DNA from: Flaccisagitta enflata
Lineage: Eukaryota > Chaetognatha > Sagittoidea > Aphragmophora
Length of the DNA: 64,000 nucleotides
Direction of reading: 5' to 3'
Assembly: GCA_965153355.1 (NCBI GenBank)
Contig: OZ231128.1
Coordinates: 44,578,001 to 44,642,000 of the forward strand
Both the position numbers and the translations under genes were made by a program. Positions 11,641 through 23,428 of the stretch are shown here, in pieces (position 1 is the first letter of the stretch; each line of letters begins with the position of its first letter). The notes under the pieces were generated by a model. That model was not told where the DNA came from. It made no database searches and worked only from the letters and a program-made list of their open reading frames with translations.

Positions 11641-11885
11641 GTAAACTGTGAAGTAGAATGTGAATGTGCTATGTCAATGTGCTTATCTTTTGAAACGATA
11701 TCACACCCACAAACGTACCGATTTAAATGAAATCAGCTACAAAGGCTAAAACGCACTCGTGAATGCAATTCTAGAAGAACAACCCTAAGGGCCAGACCGC
11801 CCTAGTCGCGGACGGTTTGGCAGGGCTCGGGGGTAGTGCTACATTTCATGAACTTGACACATACACACCCATGCATGACATATAA
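11641..11885. other. Spacer, no gene recognised
   Basis: Short unique-looking stretch. At 11788-11815 it has ACCGCCCTAGTCGCGGACGG, a GC-rich imperfect inverted repeat. Confidence 0.5.
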
Positions 11886-12494
11886 TACTACCCGAATTAA
11901 AAAAAACGCAAGTTTTTCATTAAAGAGCTTGAATTGGACTTTATTTATGCTCTGAGCAGCTTTTTGCAAGCTAGTTTTTTTTTTTTTAGTTTTTGTGCAT
12001 CATATCAAAGAGTTTAGGCCATCAGAATCAAGTTGATGCAGAGAAATAGCTGTGCAAAAAGGACATGTACTTGACATATTTTTCGCCTTTGTTTTTCAGT
12101 TTGATCATTGTTGATTTTAAAGGTTTTATCACATTCAATTAAAGTCAGTGCTTCATTTTTCATAAAAGACATTGAGGAACTCAAATATAGGAACTATAAA
12201 AGTAGACAGCATGGGTAGAACAATGCCCGATTGCTCATAGCAGTGCAATTATTCCATCATCTTCACCCCCAAAACATTCTTTTTTTTCCTCTTACTGCAT
12301 TTTTGAATTTTGACTCATGCACCTTCATTTGAGTGTAATTTCTAAACGAATAAAGCTACAGATGTGGGATTGCGCTCAAAAGAAAGGCCTCAAAAAAAGC
12401 TTCAATTTGGTCACCAATATATTATATCTCAAGTGAACCAAAGGCGCAAAAATCACCTATAGAAAAACTTGCGTTTTTTTTAATTCGCGTAGTA
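11886..12494. mobile_element. TA-type MITE, TACTACSCGAATTAAAA ends
   Basis: Inverted ends of about 35 bp: TACTACCCGAATTAAAAAAA-ACGCAAG at left, with its complement ending TTAATTCGCGTAGTA at right, bordered by TA. At 12340-12370 it contains the motif TTTCTAAACGAATAAAGCTA-CAGATG-GGATTG-GCTCA. This recurs in the otherwise different MITEs at 23966, 24557 and 55164. Confidence 0.87.
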
Positions 12495-12580
12495 TCATCA
12501 GATATACAAAAAGGTATAAAATCTAAAATTGTCACCGAGACACCAGACTTACCAATGGACAAAATGGCAGAGCAATGCAG

Positions 12581-12726
12581 AGAGTCGCGTGTCCGCGACT
12601 AATAAGTTTTTAGTCGCGTGCACGCGACTCTACAACCCGCTCTGTCCGTCTGTCTGTCGGTCTGTCTGTCGGTCACGCTTAGCTTTTTTTCACCGCCCCT
12701 AAGGTAGCCGTGTATCTGGCCTTGTT
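12581..12726 (+). mobile_element. Compact PAL copy, head-to-head with a second PAL end
   Basis: 12581-12603 is a reverse PAL end (GTCGCGTGTCCGCGACTAAT). From 12607 a forward copy starts TTTTTAGTCGCGTGCACGCG, then CTCTACAACCCGC, GTCTGTCGGTC tracts and a short core, and ends AAGGTAGCCGTGTATCTGGC-CTTGTT at 12726. At about 120 bp this is one of the shortest copies with both ends. The GTAGCCGTGTATCCGGCC tail defines the common subfamily. Confidence 0.85.
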
Positions 12727-12924
12727 TTTTATCATGTCGCGTGAAGTAAAATTAATCTTGGAGTTACTAGTTAGTTTTTGCAAAGAAAAGATACAAAAAT
12801 GCAGGATCTTCCTCGACTTTTTAGTCGCGTGCACGCGACTCTATGACCCACTCTGTCCGTCTGTCGGTCGGTCCGTCCGTCGGTCACACTTAGCTTTCGT
12901 TAGCTTTTTTTTGTTGTTTTATGT

Positions 12925-13260
12925 TATTTTAAGTCATTTTAGGTCATTTTAAGTTATTAAAAGTCATTCTAAGTCATTCTAAGTCATTCTAAGTCACGCT
13001 AAGTCATTTTTTGACTTTTGAAGTTTTTGTTGTTTTATGTCTTTTTATGTCATTTTAGGTCATTTTAAGTCATTTTAAGTCATTCTAAGTCATTCTAAGT
13101 CATTCTAAGTCATTTTACACCATTTTAGGTTATTTCAAGTCGTTTCTAAGTCATTTTAAGTTGGGTTTAAGTCATTAAGTCATTTAAGTCATTTTTGATC
13201 ATTTTTGATCATATATGTCATTTTGCTCATTTATGTCATTTGTGTCATTTTTGGGTGTTT
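12925..13260. repeat. 10-bp minisatellite (AAGTCATTYT)
   Basis: About 30 decamers, AAGTCATTTT and AAGTCATTCT, with AGGTCATTTT variants. They continue at 13260-13480 as looser TCATTTTTGG/TCATTTTGGG units. Confidence 0.93.
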
Positions 13261-13499
13261 AAAGTAGTTTTAAGTCATTTCAAGCCATTTTGAGACATTT
13301 CCTGTCATTTTTGGTCATTTGACATCATTTTTGGTATGTTTTGGTCATTTATGTCATTTTGTTCATTTTGATCATTTAACTCATTTTTGTCCTTTTTTCT
13401 TATTTCTTCTTTGGATATTATGGGTCACTTTGGGTCATTGTAGGTCATTTTGGGTCATCTTGAGTCGTCATGGGTCCGGGCTGGGGACTCCATCTTTTG

Positions 13500-15030
13500 T
13501 CATTTTTTGGTCTGCTATAAGTCTGCTTTAAGTCTGGTTTGAGTCTGGTTTAAGTCTTGGTTTCAGTCTGGTTTAAGTCTTGGTTTGAGTCTGGTTTAAG
13601 TTTGGTTTAAGTCTGGTTTAAGTCTGGTTTAAGTCTGGTTTAAGTCTGGTTTAAGTCTGATTTAAGTCTGATTTAGGTTGGGATGAGGTCTGGATTAAGT
13701 CTGGTTTAAGTCTGGTTTAAGTGTGGTGTAAGTGTGGTGTAAGTGTGGTGTAAGTGTGGTGTAAGTCTGGTTTAAGTCTGGTTTAAGTCTGGATTAAGTC
13801 TGGTTTAAGTGTGGTTTTAGTCTGGTTTGAGTCTGGTTTGGGTCTGGTTTGTGTCTGGATTGAGTCCGGATTGAGTCTGGTTTGAATCTGGTTTGAGTCT
13901 GGTTTGAGTCTGGTTTGAGTCCGGCTTGAGTCTGGCTTGAGTCTGGTTTAAGTCTGGTTTGAGTCTGGTTTAAGACTGGTTTATGTCTGGTTTATGTCTG
14001 ATTGATGTCTGGTTTGGGTCTGGTTTAGGTCTGGTTTATGTCTGATTCATGTCTGGTTAAGGTCTGGTTTATGTCTGGTTTAGGTCTGGTTTAGGTCTGG
14101 TTTAGGTCTGGTTTACACCATCCGTTCAAACTACCGCCAGGTGGTTTTCAGTATTACTCTGGATTTTCTGCTTGTTTACCCTCAATATGGACCTCCTGAA
14201 CAAGAATCCAGCTTCAAAAAAATCTTTCTTGTGGCGCCTTTTGAAAAAAATCCAAAATTGATTGTTTTTTCTCTTATTTTGAAGTCAGAATTTTTAGGGT
14301 TGTTAGAAGATCTTTTTAGATAGCATATCTGAATTCCTGATAAAATTTCCTTTCATTTGATAGGTCGCACTATATGTTTTTGAAAAGAAATAAAATTTTT
14401 AATTTCTAAGCCACCGTTACAAAAAGTAACGGTGGCTAAAAAATTGAAAATTTGATCTCTTTTGAAAAATATATAGTGTGACCTATCAAACGAAAGGAAA
14501 TTTCATCAGGAATTCAAATATGCTATCTAAAAAGGTTTTCTAACAACCCTCTAGAATCTGGGTGAAATATAAAATGAAAAATTATCAATTTTGGATTTTT
14601 TTCAAAAAGCGCCACAAGAAAGATTTCTTTGAAGCTGGATCCTAGTTCAGGAAGTCCATCCTGAGTAAATTCAAGCGGAAAATTCAGAGTAATGCTAAAA
14701 ACCGCCTGGCGGTAATTTGGATGGATGGTGTTTAGGTCTGGTTTAGGTCTGGTTTAATTCTGGTTTAATTCTGGTTTGAGTCTGGTTTGAGTCTGGTTTT
14801 AGTCTGGTTTTAGTCTGGTTTGAGTCTGGTTTGAGCCTGGATTGAGTCTGGATTGAGTTTGGTTTGAGTATGGATTCAGTCTGGTTTAAGTCCGGTTTGA
14901 GTCTGGTTTGAGTCTGGTTTGAGTCTGGTTTGAGTCTGGTTTGAGTCTGGTTTGAGTCTGGTTTGAGTCTGGTTTGAGTCTGGTTTGAGTCTGGTTTGGG
15001 TCTGGTTTGGGTCAGGTTTAAGTCTGATTT
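13500..15030. repeat. 11-bp minisatellite (GTCTGGTTTAA), interrupted by a MITE
   Basis: The 11-mer GTCTGGTTTAA/GTCTGGTTTGA runs over 13500-14111 and 14735-15030, about 80 units. Variant blocks are GTGTGGTGTAA near 13720-13765 and an almost uniform GTCTGGTTTGA block at 14900-14995. The minus-strand 11-residue periodic frame (PDSNQTQTRLK-like) is an artefact. Confidence 0.96.
14116..14730. mobile_element. Near-complete palindrome (foldback MITE) with TTTA target duplication
   Basis: The arms run from CACCATCCGTTCAAACTACC inward and return as TTTGGATGGATGGTG. They meet at a central hairpin AGCCACCGTTAC-AAAAA-GTAACGGTGGCT (14409-14437), so almost the whole 615 bp folds back. The empty site in the host 11-mer array is predictable, and TTTA is duplicated on each side (14112-14115, 14731-14734). 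TTTA does not settle the superfamily (TA, TTA and 4-bp target types are all possible). Confidence 0.92.
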
Positions 15031-15110
15031 TTGATAAAAAGATACAATAAGGAGTCACGTCAGTTCAGTTATTTTTGTCCTGCACGCGACTTATAGGTGT
15101 TGGCCTTGTT

Positions 15111-16286
15111 ACTTTGCTGTGCTCTTGCCCCTATTGACTGAACAGGGATGTGGACTTGGGGTCACTTGTGTTCACGCGAGTGAATAAACAGGTGGTTGTG
15201 AGGCGAGGGAGAAAGAAAGTAATCGCTGTGATGGTGTTTTGTTAGAATAAAAAAAGTTGAATTACGTGATTCTACTTTTTGAAACATAGGGGCAATCAGG
15301 GCAATTTTTAAAAGTTACGCTGTTTTTCAGCTTGAATAATATTTTTTGTTTCAATTTACAGCTAAGAAAAAAGTACATTTCTTCTTTCCTTCTGCGGCTT
15401 AAAGAAGTCTCTATGATGATTAGTTTTCAAGTGATGATTTTCGGAAAAATGTCTGAACTTTAAAATGTCCTGGGTGATAATCATGCATGCTAGCAACAAA
15501 GTAAATACACCAGTGAGTTTGAGTTAGCTGCGGGTTTGTCCAAACTGATGGACCAACCGAAGAACCAACGGATGGACAAACAGATGAACCAATAAATGGA
15601 TGGGTAAAACAAGTTTGCGACAAAACAAAAACAAAAGAATTTACAAATAATAGAAATCCCAGGTTTTTGACTTTTTTTCCAGACGGTGATAGAAGCCTTG
15701 ATTGAAGATCTTAAGTGAAGGTATGGACGGCACGGCGGACTGACAAGGTGATTTATTGACTTGTATGCACGCGACAAAAGAACGAAAGAAGAAAAATGGT
15801 ATGGGCAGAAAAACACTATGCGCGGAACTTCATAAAAGATGGTACAGCCTGTTCTTCATGTACCATCAGTTTTTTTCTGTTATAGCATGTTTATGATGGC
15901 AATGGAGTTTAAAATGGTAAGCAGAAGGCCCAAATAAATGTTTTGAAAAAAAAAAATGCTTTAAAGAGGAGTAAATTTCCAGATATCGCTCTGTTGCTGC
16001 CCCTCTTTTCTGTTCTGCTTCATAGTCACAATTTCTATATTGTTGCATACTTTCTGTTATTATCAATTCACAAACTTTCTGAAAGAACTCTAACCTTTTG
16101 AGGTCAAGATTGGTGCAACATGGCACACGGCCAAATTTCATTTTTCTCCCAAGAATTGACTTCGCAGCTTTGGTCGAGGAAGCAGCACCAGCTTGTCTGC
16201 GCAAATTTCGTGACGTGTTTCTTTCTTTTTTTTGGGCCCCCCCCCCCCCGCCTTGGCCCTTAGCACGTGCTTTGTTTGAAACAGAA
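15111..16286. other. Intergenic, no gene recognised
   Basis: 15534-15610 has reverse PAL-like ACGGATGGACAAAC words, and a GTATGCACGCGAC fragment lies near 15763. The minus frame at 15866-16204 (112 codons) is non-repetitive with moderately complex composition. It could be an exon fragment, but I recognise no domain and see no splice context. A C-run lies near 16240-16250. Confidence 0.5.
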
Positions 16287-17404
<1,118 letters not shown>

Positions 17405-17587
17405 TTTTATTCGCGTGCTACGCGACTCTGTAAGTCACTTCCTGGAGGTCGGTCTGTTCCGTCGGTCCCATTTGTCATTTTGCCCCTTTGTTTTCATTGA
17501 TGTCGCCGAAACTGCCAATGTCCCTCCTACATTACTGCCCCTGACCGCGAGCACGCGACTAAGGTTGCCGCGTATCCGGTCTTGTTT
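17405..17587 (+). mobile_element. Compact PAL copy
   Basis: Left end TTTTTATTCGCGTGCTACGC-GACTCTGTAAG, GGTCGGTCTGTTCCGTCGGT tract, right end GAGCACGCGACTAAGG-TTGCCGCGTATCCGGTCTTG-TTT. Confidence 0.85.
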
Positions 17588-17977
17588 CGTCTCTTGCCAC
17601 TCGTGATTAGGTGCCTATTTAATCTTTATAAGCGCCTTGTCATGTTTCATAATAAGCAACGCCGCACATCCACTCGCTTTCCCTTCTTTTAGCAGTAATG
17701 ATCAACTACCCCGCCTCATTCTCGCTCAATCCTTTTAGAAAATATTTGCACCTTTGCCTGTGATTACATTTTTGTCTTCTCTTCGTTTAATTCCTTTCAC
17801 AACAGTATTAGTGGTAATAGCCTTCTTTTTAAAGAACTTCCAAAGGAACGCGCATGCCCAATGGCTACGTCTCAAAAAGAGCATCCGATGGCCACCTTTC
17901 GTAAAGAATGACTAATGAGCAACCTTTTTGAAGAGAAAGTCAAACGGTGATTTTGAATAACTAGAAACGACTAAAGC

Positions 17978-18182
17978 TTTTTAGTCGCGTGCTACGCGAC
18001 TCTACACCCCGCTTTGTCGGTCCGTCGGTCCGTCGGTCCGTCCGTCGGTCCATCACACTTTACCTTTTTTTGTTTTTTTGCGGTCTATGGCCTCACTGCT
18101 CCCGCCCAAATGGTCAAGTGACCACAAATACAGCCCCTGCCCACCCGCACGCGACTGGGGTAGCCGTGTATCCGGCCTTGTT
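17978..18182 (+). mobile_element. Full compact PAL copy (reference-like)
   Basis: TTTTAGTCGCGTGCTACGCG-ACTCTACACCCCGCTTTGTC, four GGTCCGTC units, CATCACACTTTACC, a T-rich core, TTGCGGTCTATGGCCTCACT-GCTCC, CCCCTGCCCACCCGCACGCG-ACTGGGGTAGCCGTGTATCC-GGCCTTGTT. This copy and the reverse copy at 59339-59561 match along their whole length and define the ~205-220-bp subfamily. Confidence 0.9.
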
Positions 18183-18456
18183 AATCAAATCCCGATTATC
18201 ACCTTTTATGATGACAAAAAGCCAAGCGGCCATCCTTTCAAAAAAAGAAAAAAAAAAAAATGTCCAATGACCACCTTCATTTCCCGCTTAATGGTTATCC
18301 TTTAAAAAGAAAGCCAAATGGTTACCATTTATACAAAACGCAACATGACCACCTTTTTAGGAACGCAAGCAACCATCTTTTAGAGAAAATCCCGAACGGC
18401 TTACCATGAGAAAGAATGTCAAGTAATCACTGTATAATGAATGCAAGACGAAGATG

Positions 18457-18509
18457 GCAACAGGCAACAGGCAACAGGCAACAGGCAACAGGCAACAGGC
18501 AACAGGCCA
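18457..18509. repeat. 7-bp repeat (CAACAGG)n
   Basis: Seven perfect heptamers. Confidence 0.96.
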
Positions 18510-18789
18510 AATTGACACCTGTTAACGAACATAAGTTGGGTACTTGTTTTAAACGCCGAACCACCCCTTCCAGAAAGAACTCTAAACGGCCATGTTTTTT
18601 GGAACGGCAAATAACCACCTTTTCATGCCTGCCAAACGGCCACCTTTTAAGAACGCCCAATGGCGAACACACACACAAAAAAAAGTGCGACGCGGCGGCA
18701 ACTAAACTTGTCAAGAGTTTGCGACTGCGACGCCTCGGGGTTCCCCTTCATCGATTTCTTCCTTTTTTTCTCTCTTTTATTTCTTTTTT

Positions 18790-19160
18790 GGGCAGCGGCC
18801 CCAAAGGGCCGATGTCCTGTAGGACACAGGGGTGAACCATTACATCTGTCTGTCTGTCTGTCCCCCCCTCTCAGGCCAACCCCCCCCCCAGGCCCCTGTT
18901 AGGCCCCAGATTAGCCCTCTCAGGCCCCAAATTAGCCCTCTCAAGCCCAAAATCAGCCCTCTCAGGCCAAAAATCAGTCCTTTGAGGCCAAAAATTAGCT
19001 CTTCAAGGCCCTAAATCAGCCTTGTCAGGACAGACGTACGTAATGGTTCACCCCTGTGTCCTACAGGACATCGGCCCTTTGGGGCCGCTGCCCTGCTCTC
19101 ACACCACTTCTTCAGCTATCATTCCAAGCAGGGCATCGGGTACCGCTGACCATGTGCAAT
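18790..19160 (+). mobile_element. HTM element 1: perfect 54-bp inverted repeats around a 21-bp array
   Basis: The left repeat 18790-18843 starts GGGCAGCGGCCCCAAAGGGC and ends GGTGAACCATTAC. The right repeat 19040-19093 is its exact reverse complement over all 54 bases. Each contains its own hairpin (GGCCCC-AAA-GGGCC type). Between them is CTGTCTGTC, a C-run and about seven copies of a 21-bp unit (AGCCCTCTCAGGCCCCAAAT-T). Outside the right repeat lies the asymmetric tail CTCTCACACC...GGCATCGGGTACCGCTGACC, shared with 26.3, 37.7 and 38.3 kb. No coding capacity is seen. Confidence 0.88.
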
Positions 19161-19821
19161 CCTTGGATGACTTGTTTCTAATCCCTTTTCTTTCTTTTTC
19201 CCCCTTTATCTTTCCTTTATGTAGGAAAGTATGACGAGAATTTTTTTTTCTCCATAACCCCATTTAATGGTATCAATCGATGCAGAATATCAAGGGCTTT
19301 CGATTGATACCCCATAATGCATATTTAAACTACTTTTCTGACATATTTAGCGCTATATTGCCTTTGGCACCGTTCTCGCCAGTCTGTCACTTGTTTGAAT
19401 GTAACTTTCTGCCGATTAAAATCCGTTCGGCGATGAAAATTTGACTTGAAACACGCAGGGTTTCCGTTCAAAAATGAACTTGTCACATTGGGGTGCTTCA
19501 CATAGCAAAAGTTAGGAGTATCCCTTTTCTTTATCTAAATTATGTGGAAGAGCAAAAATCAAGAAAATGATTTTTTTTATTTTTTTAAAAACTCCTTTAT
19601 ATTCCATTTTTGTTTTGGCTTTTAGATTTTAACAAAAATAAAAAAATCAGTAAAATCCTATATAATACCATTACTAATAAAGATAATGGTTCATTTATGA
19701 AAATCATGTTTGTAGAAATGAATTAGGATATTATAAAATAAATTGTTGAAAAAAAATATCAATTAGCAGATTAACAATTTTTTAGAGAAGATTTATAAAG
19801 CAGATTAACAATTTTTTTAGA
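19161..19821. other. AT-rich spacer, no gene recognised
   Basis: T- and A-rich from 19560 on. No coding or RNA signal seen. Confidence 0.6.
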
Positions 19822-20019
19822 AACAAGGCTGTATACACAGCTACCCCAGTCACGTGCGAGTGGGCAGGGGCAGTGATGAAATTGACCAACCAAGCAGCTG
19901 GGCAGGATCAGTAACCCCCAAACCGCCTGTGAACGCTTTAATAGCTAAGTGTCACCGACTGACAGACAGACAGACGGATATAGCCAGTTGGAGATTTGCG
20001 TGCATGCGATTAAAAAAAA
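19822..20019 (-). mobile_element. PAL copy (reverse)
   Basis: AACAAGGCTGTATACACAGC-TACCCCAGTCACGTGCGAGT-GGGCAGGGG begins it, GACAGACAGACAGACGG lies in the middle, and TTTGCGTGCATGCGATTAAA closes it. Confidence 0.87.
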
Positions 20020-20339
20020 AATAAGTATCAATGTATCAAAAAATATAAGTTTATTGATTCATACTACTGTATTTTGCAAATCTGATCATCAACAAAATTT
20101 TACTAAAAATAAAGGATAAATAATTTTTGATAAAAGAAAAATGGTAAAAATCTTAAAATTTACTGTATATTACGTAAAAAAGGTAAAAAGAACTAAACAA
20201 CTTTTGCTATGTGAAGCACCCATTTGTCATATCACCCACCCTAAGCCGGATCAAGCTACCAAGGCCCCCCCACCCCCGTTGCCCTCCCTGCTAGCAGGGA
20301 AAAAAGATAAAAAATCTTTTGAAACATTACGCTTCATTG

Positions 20340-20476
20340 TTTTTAGTCGTGGACACGCGACTCTACACCTTGCTGTTTCGGTCGGTAGGTTACAATTTTT
20401 TTTAATTCCGAGCGGTTTTCGCATTACTGCTCCTGCCCAACCGTCCACGACTTTATTGCTGTGTATCCGGCCTTGT
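20340..20476 (+). mobile_element. Compact PAL copy
   Basis: TTTTTAGTCGTGGACACGCG-ACTCTACACCTTGCTG, GGTCGGTAGG, GAGCGGTTTTCGCATTACTG, ending GCTGTGTATCCGGCCTTGTT. Its core word GCAAGCGGTTTT-GCATTATTGC-type is shared with 53083-53225. Confidence 0.87.
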
Positions 20477-20504
20477 TCTTTCTCTGGTTCTCTTCCTTTT
20501 CTTC

Positions 20505-20573
20505 TTTTCTTTCATTTTTTCATACCGTTTTTCTTTTTTTCTTTCATTCTTTTTTTTCTTTCATTCTTTTTTT

Positions 20574-20640
<67 letters not shown>

Positions 20641-20660
20641 CTCTCTCTTTCTTTCTTTTT
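20505..20660. repeat. (TTTC)n microsatellite
   Basis: Imperfect then perfect TTTC units. Phe/Leu/Ser-rich frames across it are artefacts. Confidence 0.96.
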
Positions 20661-20821
20661 TCTTTCTTTTTCGTTTCTTTGTCCCCTTCCCCCCTTTTGT
20701 CCTCTTCATATTTCTCTTTTTTTTTCAAGGATGAGGGGCTGTACCGCGGGGCCCCCCTCGACGAAGGGCCTAAGGCTTAAGCCTTATAAGCCTAAGTGGA
20801 AATAAGTCGTAAATAGGAGTC

Positions 20822-20935
20822 TTTTTATAGGTGCGACAAAGCACCTCTTTATCAGGCTTGGTTGGTTGGTCTGTCGGGTAACGCATTTGATCGATTATCC
20901 ACATATCACACCTTATTGGCCTACTTGGCCTTGTT
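20822..20935 (+). mobile_element. PAL subfamily b (AGGTGCGACAAAGCACCT)
   Basis: It starts TTTTTATAGGTGCGACAAAG-CACCT, where AGGTGC and GCACCT form a hairpin. It continues with GGTTGGTTGGTCTGTCGG and ends CTTATTGGCCTACTTGGCCT-TGTT. Near-identical copies lie at 39216-39333 and, reversed, at 47101-47220. It shares the CTTGTT terminus and GGTC tract with the main PAL family but has a different palindrome. Confidence 0.87.
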
Positions 20936-20995
20936 CTCAAAGCAATTCTTTCTGTGTGTATCTCATGCTGTCTGGTTGTTTTTGTTATATAATCT

Positions 20996-21187
<192 letters not shown>

Positions 21188-21196
21188 TGGTTAGCA

Positions 21197-21408
21197 CTTT
21201 TTAGTTGCATGCAGGCAACTCTACACCCCGCTTTGTCCATCCGTCTGTCCGTTGGTCTGTCCAACTGTCGGTCCCGTTATTAACAATTTCATTTCTTTAA
21301 GTCATTTAGGTCATGTAAGAGTGTGCGCATGTGCTAAGTCATTCTGAGTTGTTGTAAGTCATTCTAAATGTAAGACTCGCACGCAACTCATGGGTGTTGG
21401 ATTTTCTT
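21197..21408 (+). mobile_element. PAL copy with a short AAGTCATT core
   Basis: The left end is TTTTTAGTTGCATGCAGGCA-ACTCTACACCCCGCTTTGTC. The core has only a few AAGTCATTTAGGTCAT words. The right end is ACTCGCACGCAACTCATGGG-TGTTGGATTTTCTT. It is the small-core counterpart of 12817-15110 and supports the claim that the large elements are expanded versions. Confidence 0.82.
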
Positions 21409-22261
21409 AAAAGATGCTTCATATTCTTATCATGATCGCGTTGCCTCGGATGAAATTGGGAAAAAAATGAAACCAGATTTAGAATCAATAAGGTCTAGGC
21501 TATGTGTCCCGTTGAGTACAGAGGCGTACGGGGCTTTTTACAAGCGTGAAAGTATCTTTTTTCACAGTATGTCTCTTTCTCTAAACCTCACTTATTTTTA
21601 ATCGCTAAAAAATGACATTTTGACTCTATGGGCCCTTTCTACATAATACAAGACAAGTAAAATTATATAATAATCATTTTTTAATCATATTTTCATAGTC
21701 TGTTCGCTCGTTTAAAAAAACAGTCAACTTTTTTCTAACCTGATCACTCCACAATCGGCCGAGCAAATGTTGCTACTTTATGCTTTTCTTTTTTTTTTCT
21801 TTTATTATATGTTTTTTTTTCATAGGCGAACGAGAGAAAGAGAGAGTTTATTGGAAATTGGGCCGGATTAAGTAGGGGCTAAAGTGAGTTAAAAGGAAGA
21901 AAACAAGAGAAGAAAGAAAAAAAAGAGGACAAAAAGTAAAAGCAGAAAATTGGGTGGAAAGTGGAAAACTATATGACATGTTCTTTTTTTTTCTTGTCCG
22001 ACCGTTTTGCTGCCATTTTTAGCTCTCTTTTATGATGTTGCTTTTGATGTTGTTTTTTTTTGCTTTCCCATTGTTAGGCAGCGGGGAAAAGAGGAAGCCC
22101 GGACCCATTTGGAAACGGCCAAACACTTGGAAAAGTTGCAGAAGCGCATTGATTCTGATTCGGGTGAAATCATTTAAAAAACAATGGATGTATTTTGCAA
22201 CCGCAAAAAGAAAAAAAAAAGAAAAACGAAAAAAATCAACGCGGCAAAAGACGCAAAACAT

Positions 22262-22302
<41 letters not shown>

Positions 22303-23220
22303 AAAAACAAAAAAAAAAACTGCAAATGAATTTGACAATAACAACAGAAAAATGAAATTGACAAGTTGATACATCTTCATCCAAGAGTCGACCAGGACAT
22401 CGGCGACCAACTACTCTGAGTTAACACAAGCTGCTCCCTCAATTCCCCAATCAACAAAATGATTTGATTCAGCTGTTTCCATTGAGATTACGGTGCCGGT
22501 TGATTTACTCGTACTCTTGCGTGAAACGTACAACCGCACCTCGCTGGAACGCAACCGCCCATAAGGTTCTTTACAAAATGTCGCGAATCTTCAGCTACAA
22601 TACAAAAACAATTGGTCGTCATGTATCCACAGCTTCTTTCATTGACTACTACAAGTTTTTTTCTTAGAGAACCATTATAGAGGTCATACGTGCGTTTCAT
22701 AAGTTCGATGGTTTGGTTTTTTGACTTAAAATGTTTTTAGCGTCCTTGTCTTTGATCGTCCATCCATCCGTCCGTCCGTGGCGAGCGCCGTAAAAAGCTC
22801 AGTCACAGGAATATAACACAAGGGACTTTTTTTTTTTACCTCTTCCGAACCACCTGGCTCAGCCTTAGCGATCTGCCCTTTTTTTTGTGCCTAAAAATCT
22901 CTTGCTGGGGAAGGGAGAGCTGTGTGGGATAGAATATCGGTTCGTCTGATATAATCTCAACCTGAGCTGGAAGATTTTTTTGGGATAAAACATAGAACAA
23001 AGAATTAGACAACCGCGAAGGATTCGATTCAAATGCGTGTTCACGCCAATTGCCTGATATTCGAAGGCCGCCTTTGTATCGCTTCACTCCCCGTACCTAA
23101 CACATCGGGTATATTTCACATTCCTAGGCCAATTAGCCACGCCATTATTTGGTTGTACTTCTTAGCTACGATCAGCTTGTAACTTGTAAGCTACGGTCCC
23201 GATCGCGGGAGTTGTTTTTA
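21409..23220. other. Intergenic with a 40-bp poly-A run, no gene recognised
   Basis: 22263-22302 is essentially pure A. The minus frame 22836-23087 (83 codons) is non-repetitive but unrecognised. 22745-22790 has a GTCCATCCATCCGTCCGTCC PAL-like fragment. Confidence 0.55.
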
Positions 23221-23428
23221 CTTTTGGAGACGCTGCTCTTTAAGAGGCTTTGTCCGTCCGTCACTCCGTTGGTCTGTCTATCGGTACATCGGTCCGTGGA
23301 GACTTGTCAAAAAGTACGAAACGAGTGTGTACGATGCTTTTTGTGTGTGAGTGCGGGGCATGGGATATGGATGGGGGTTGGATGCCCCTGCCCACCCGTT
23401 CGCAACGATATTGTGACCCCTGTTTTTT
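23221..23428 (+). mobile_element. PAL subfamily c
   Basis: AGAGGCTTTGTCCGTCCGTC tract, then GTCAAAAAGTACGAAA, a G-rich GGGGGTTGGATGCCCCTGCC-CACCC block, and the end CGCAACGATATTGTGACCCC. The same subfamily appears at 38976-39214 and 57659-57901, where GTTGCGG...ACACGC-type starts are preserved. Confidence 0.82.

Larger units (their letters stand above)
12817..15110 (+). mobile_element. Largest PAL-family element, minisatellite-filled, carrying a nested MITE
   Basis: The left end is TTTTTAGTCGCGTGCACGCG-ACTCTATGACCC plus CGGTCGGTCCGTCCGTCGGT. The right end is CTGCACGCGACTTATAGG-TGTTGGCCTTGTT. The core is a 10-bp array, a looser TCATTTTTGGTCATT section and an 11-bp array, the last split by a 615-bp MITE (14116-14730). 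Without that MITE the element is about 1.67 kb, against about 0.12-0.22 kb for compact copies. No coding sequence is present. The small element at 21197-21408 has the same AAGTCATT words in its core and the same right end, so core expansion in place is the simplest reading. Confidence 0.75.
17820..18670. repeat. Degenerate 25-29-bp tandem array
   Basis: Repeated words of the type GCCAAACGGCCACCTTTT-AAGAAC occur at 25-29-bp spacing (AATGGCTACG, GATGGCCACC, ATGGTTACCA, CATGACCACC, ACGGCCACC). The array is old and heavily substituted. A PAL element (17978-18182) sits inside it and a 7-bp array lies at 18457-18509. Confidence 0.7.

Noticed and set aside
15866-16204. 112-codon minus frame as an exon
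   Set aside because: It is non-repetitive but has no recognisable domain, and I could not identify convincing splice borders. Kept only as a note in the spacer entry.
22836-23087. 83-codon minus frame as a small gene
   Set aside because: Plausible composition but no homology I recognise, and frames of this length are common by chance here.
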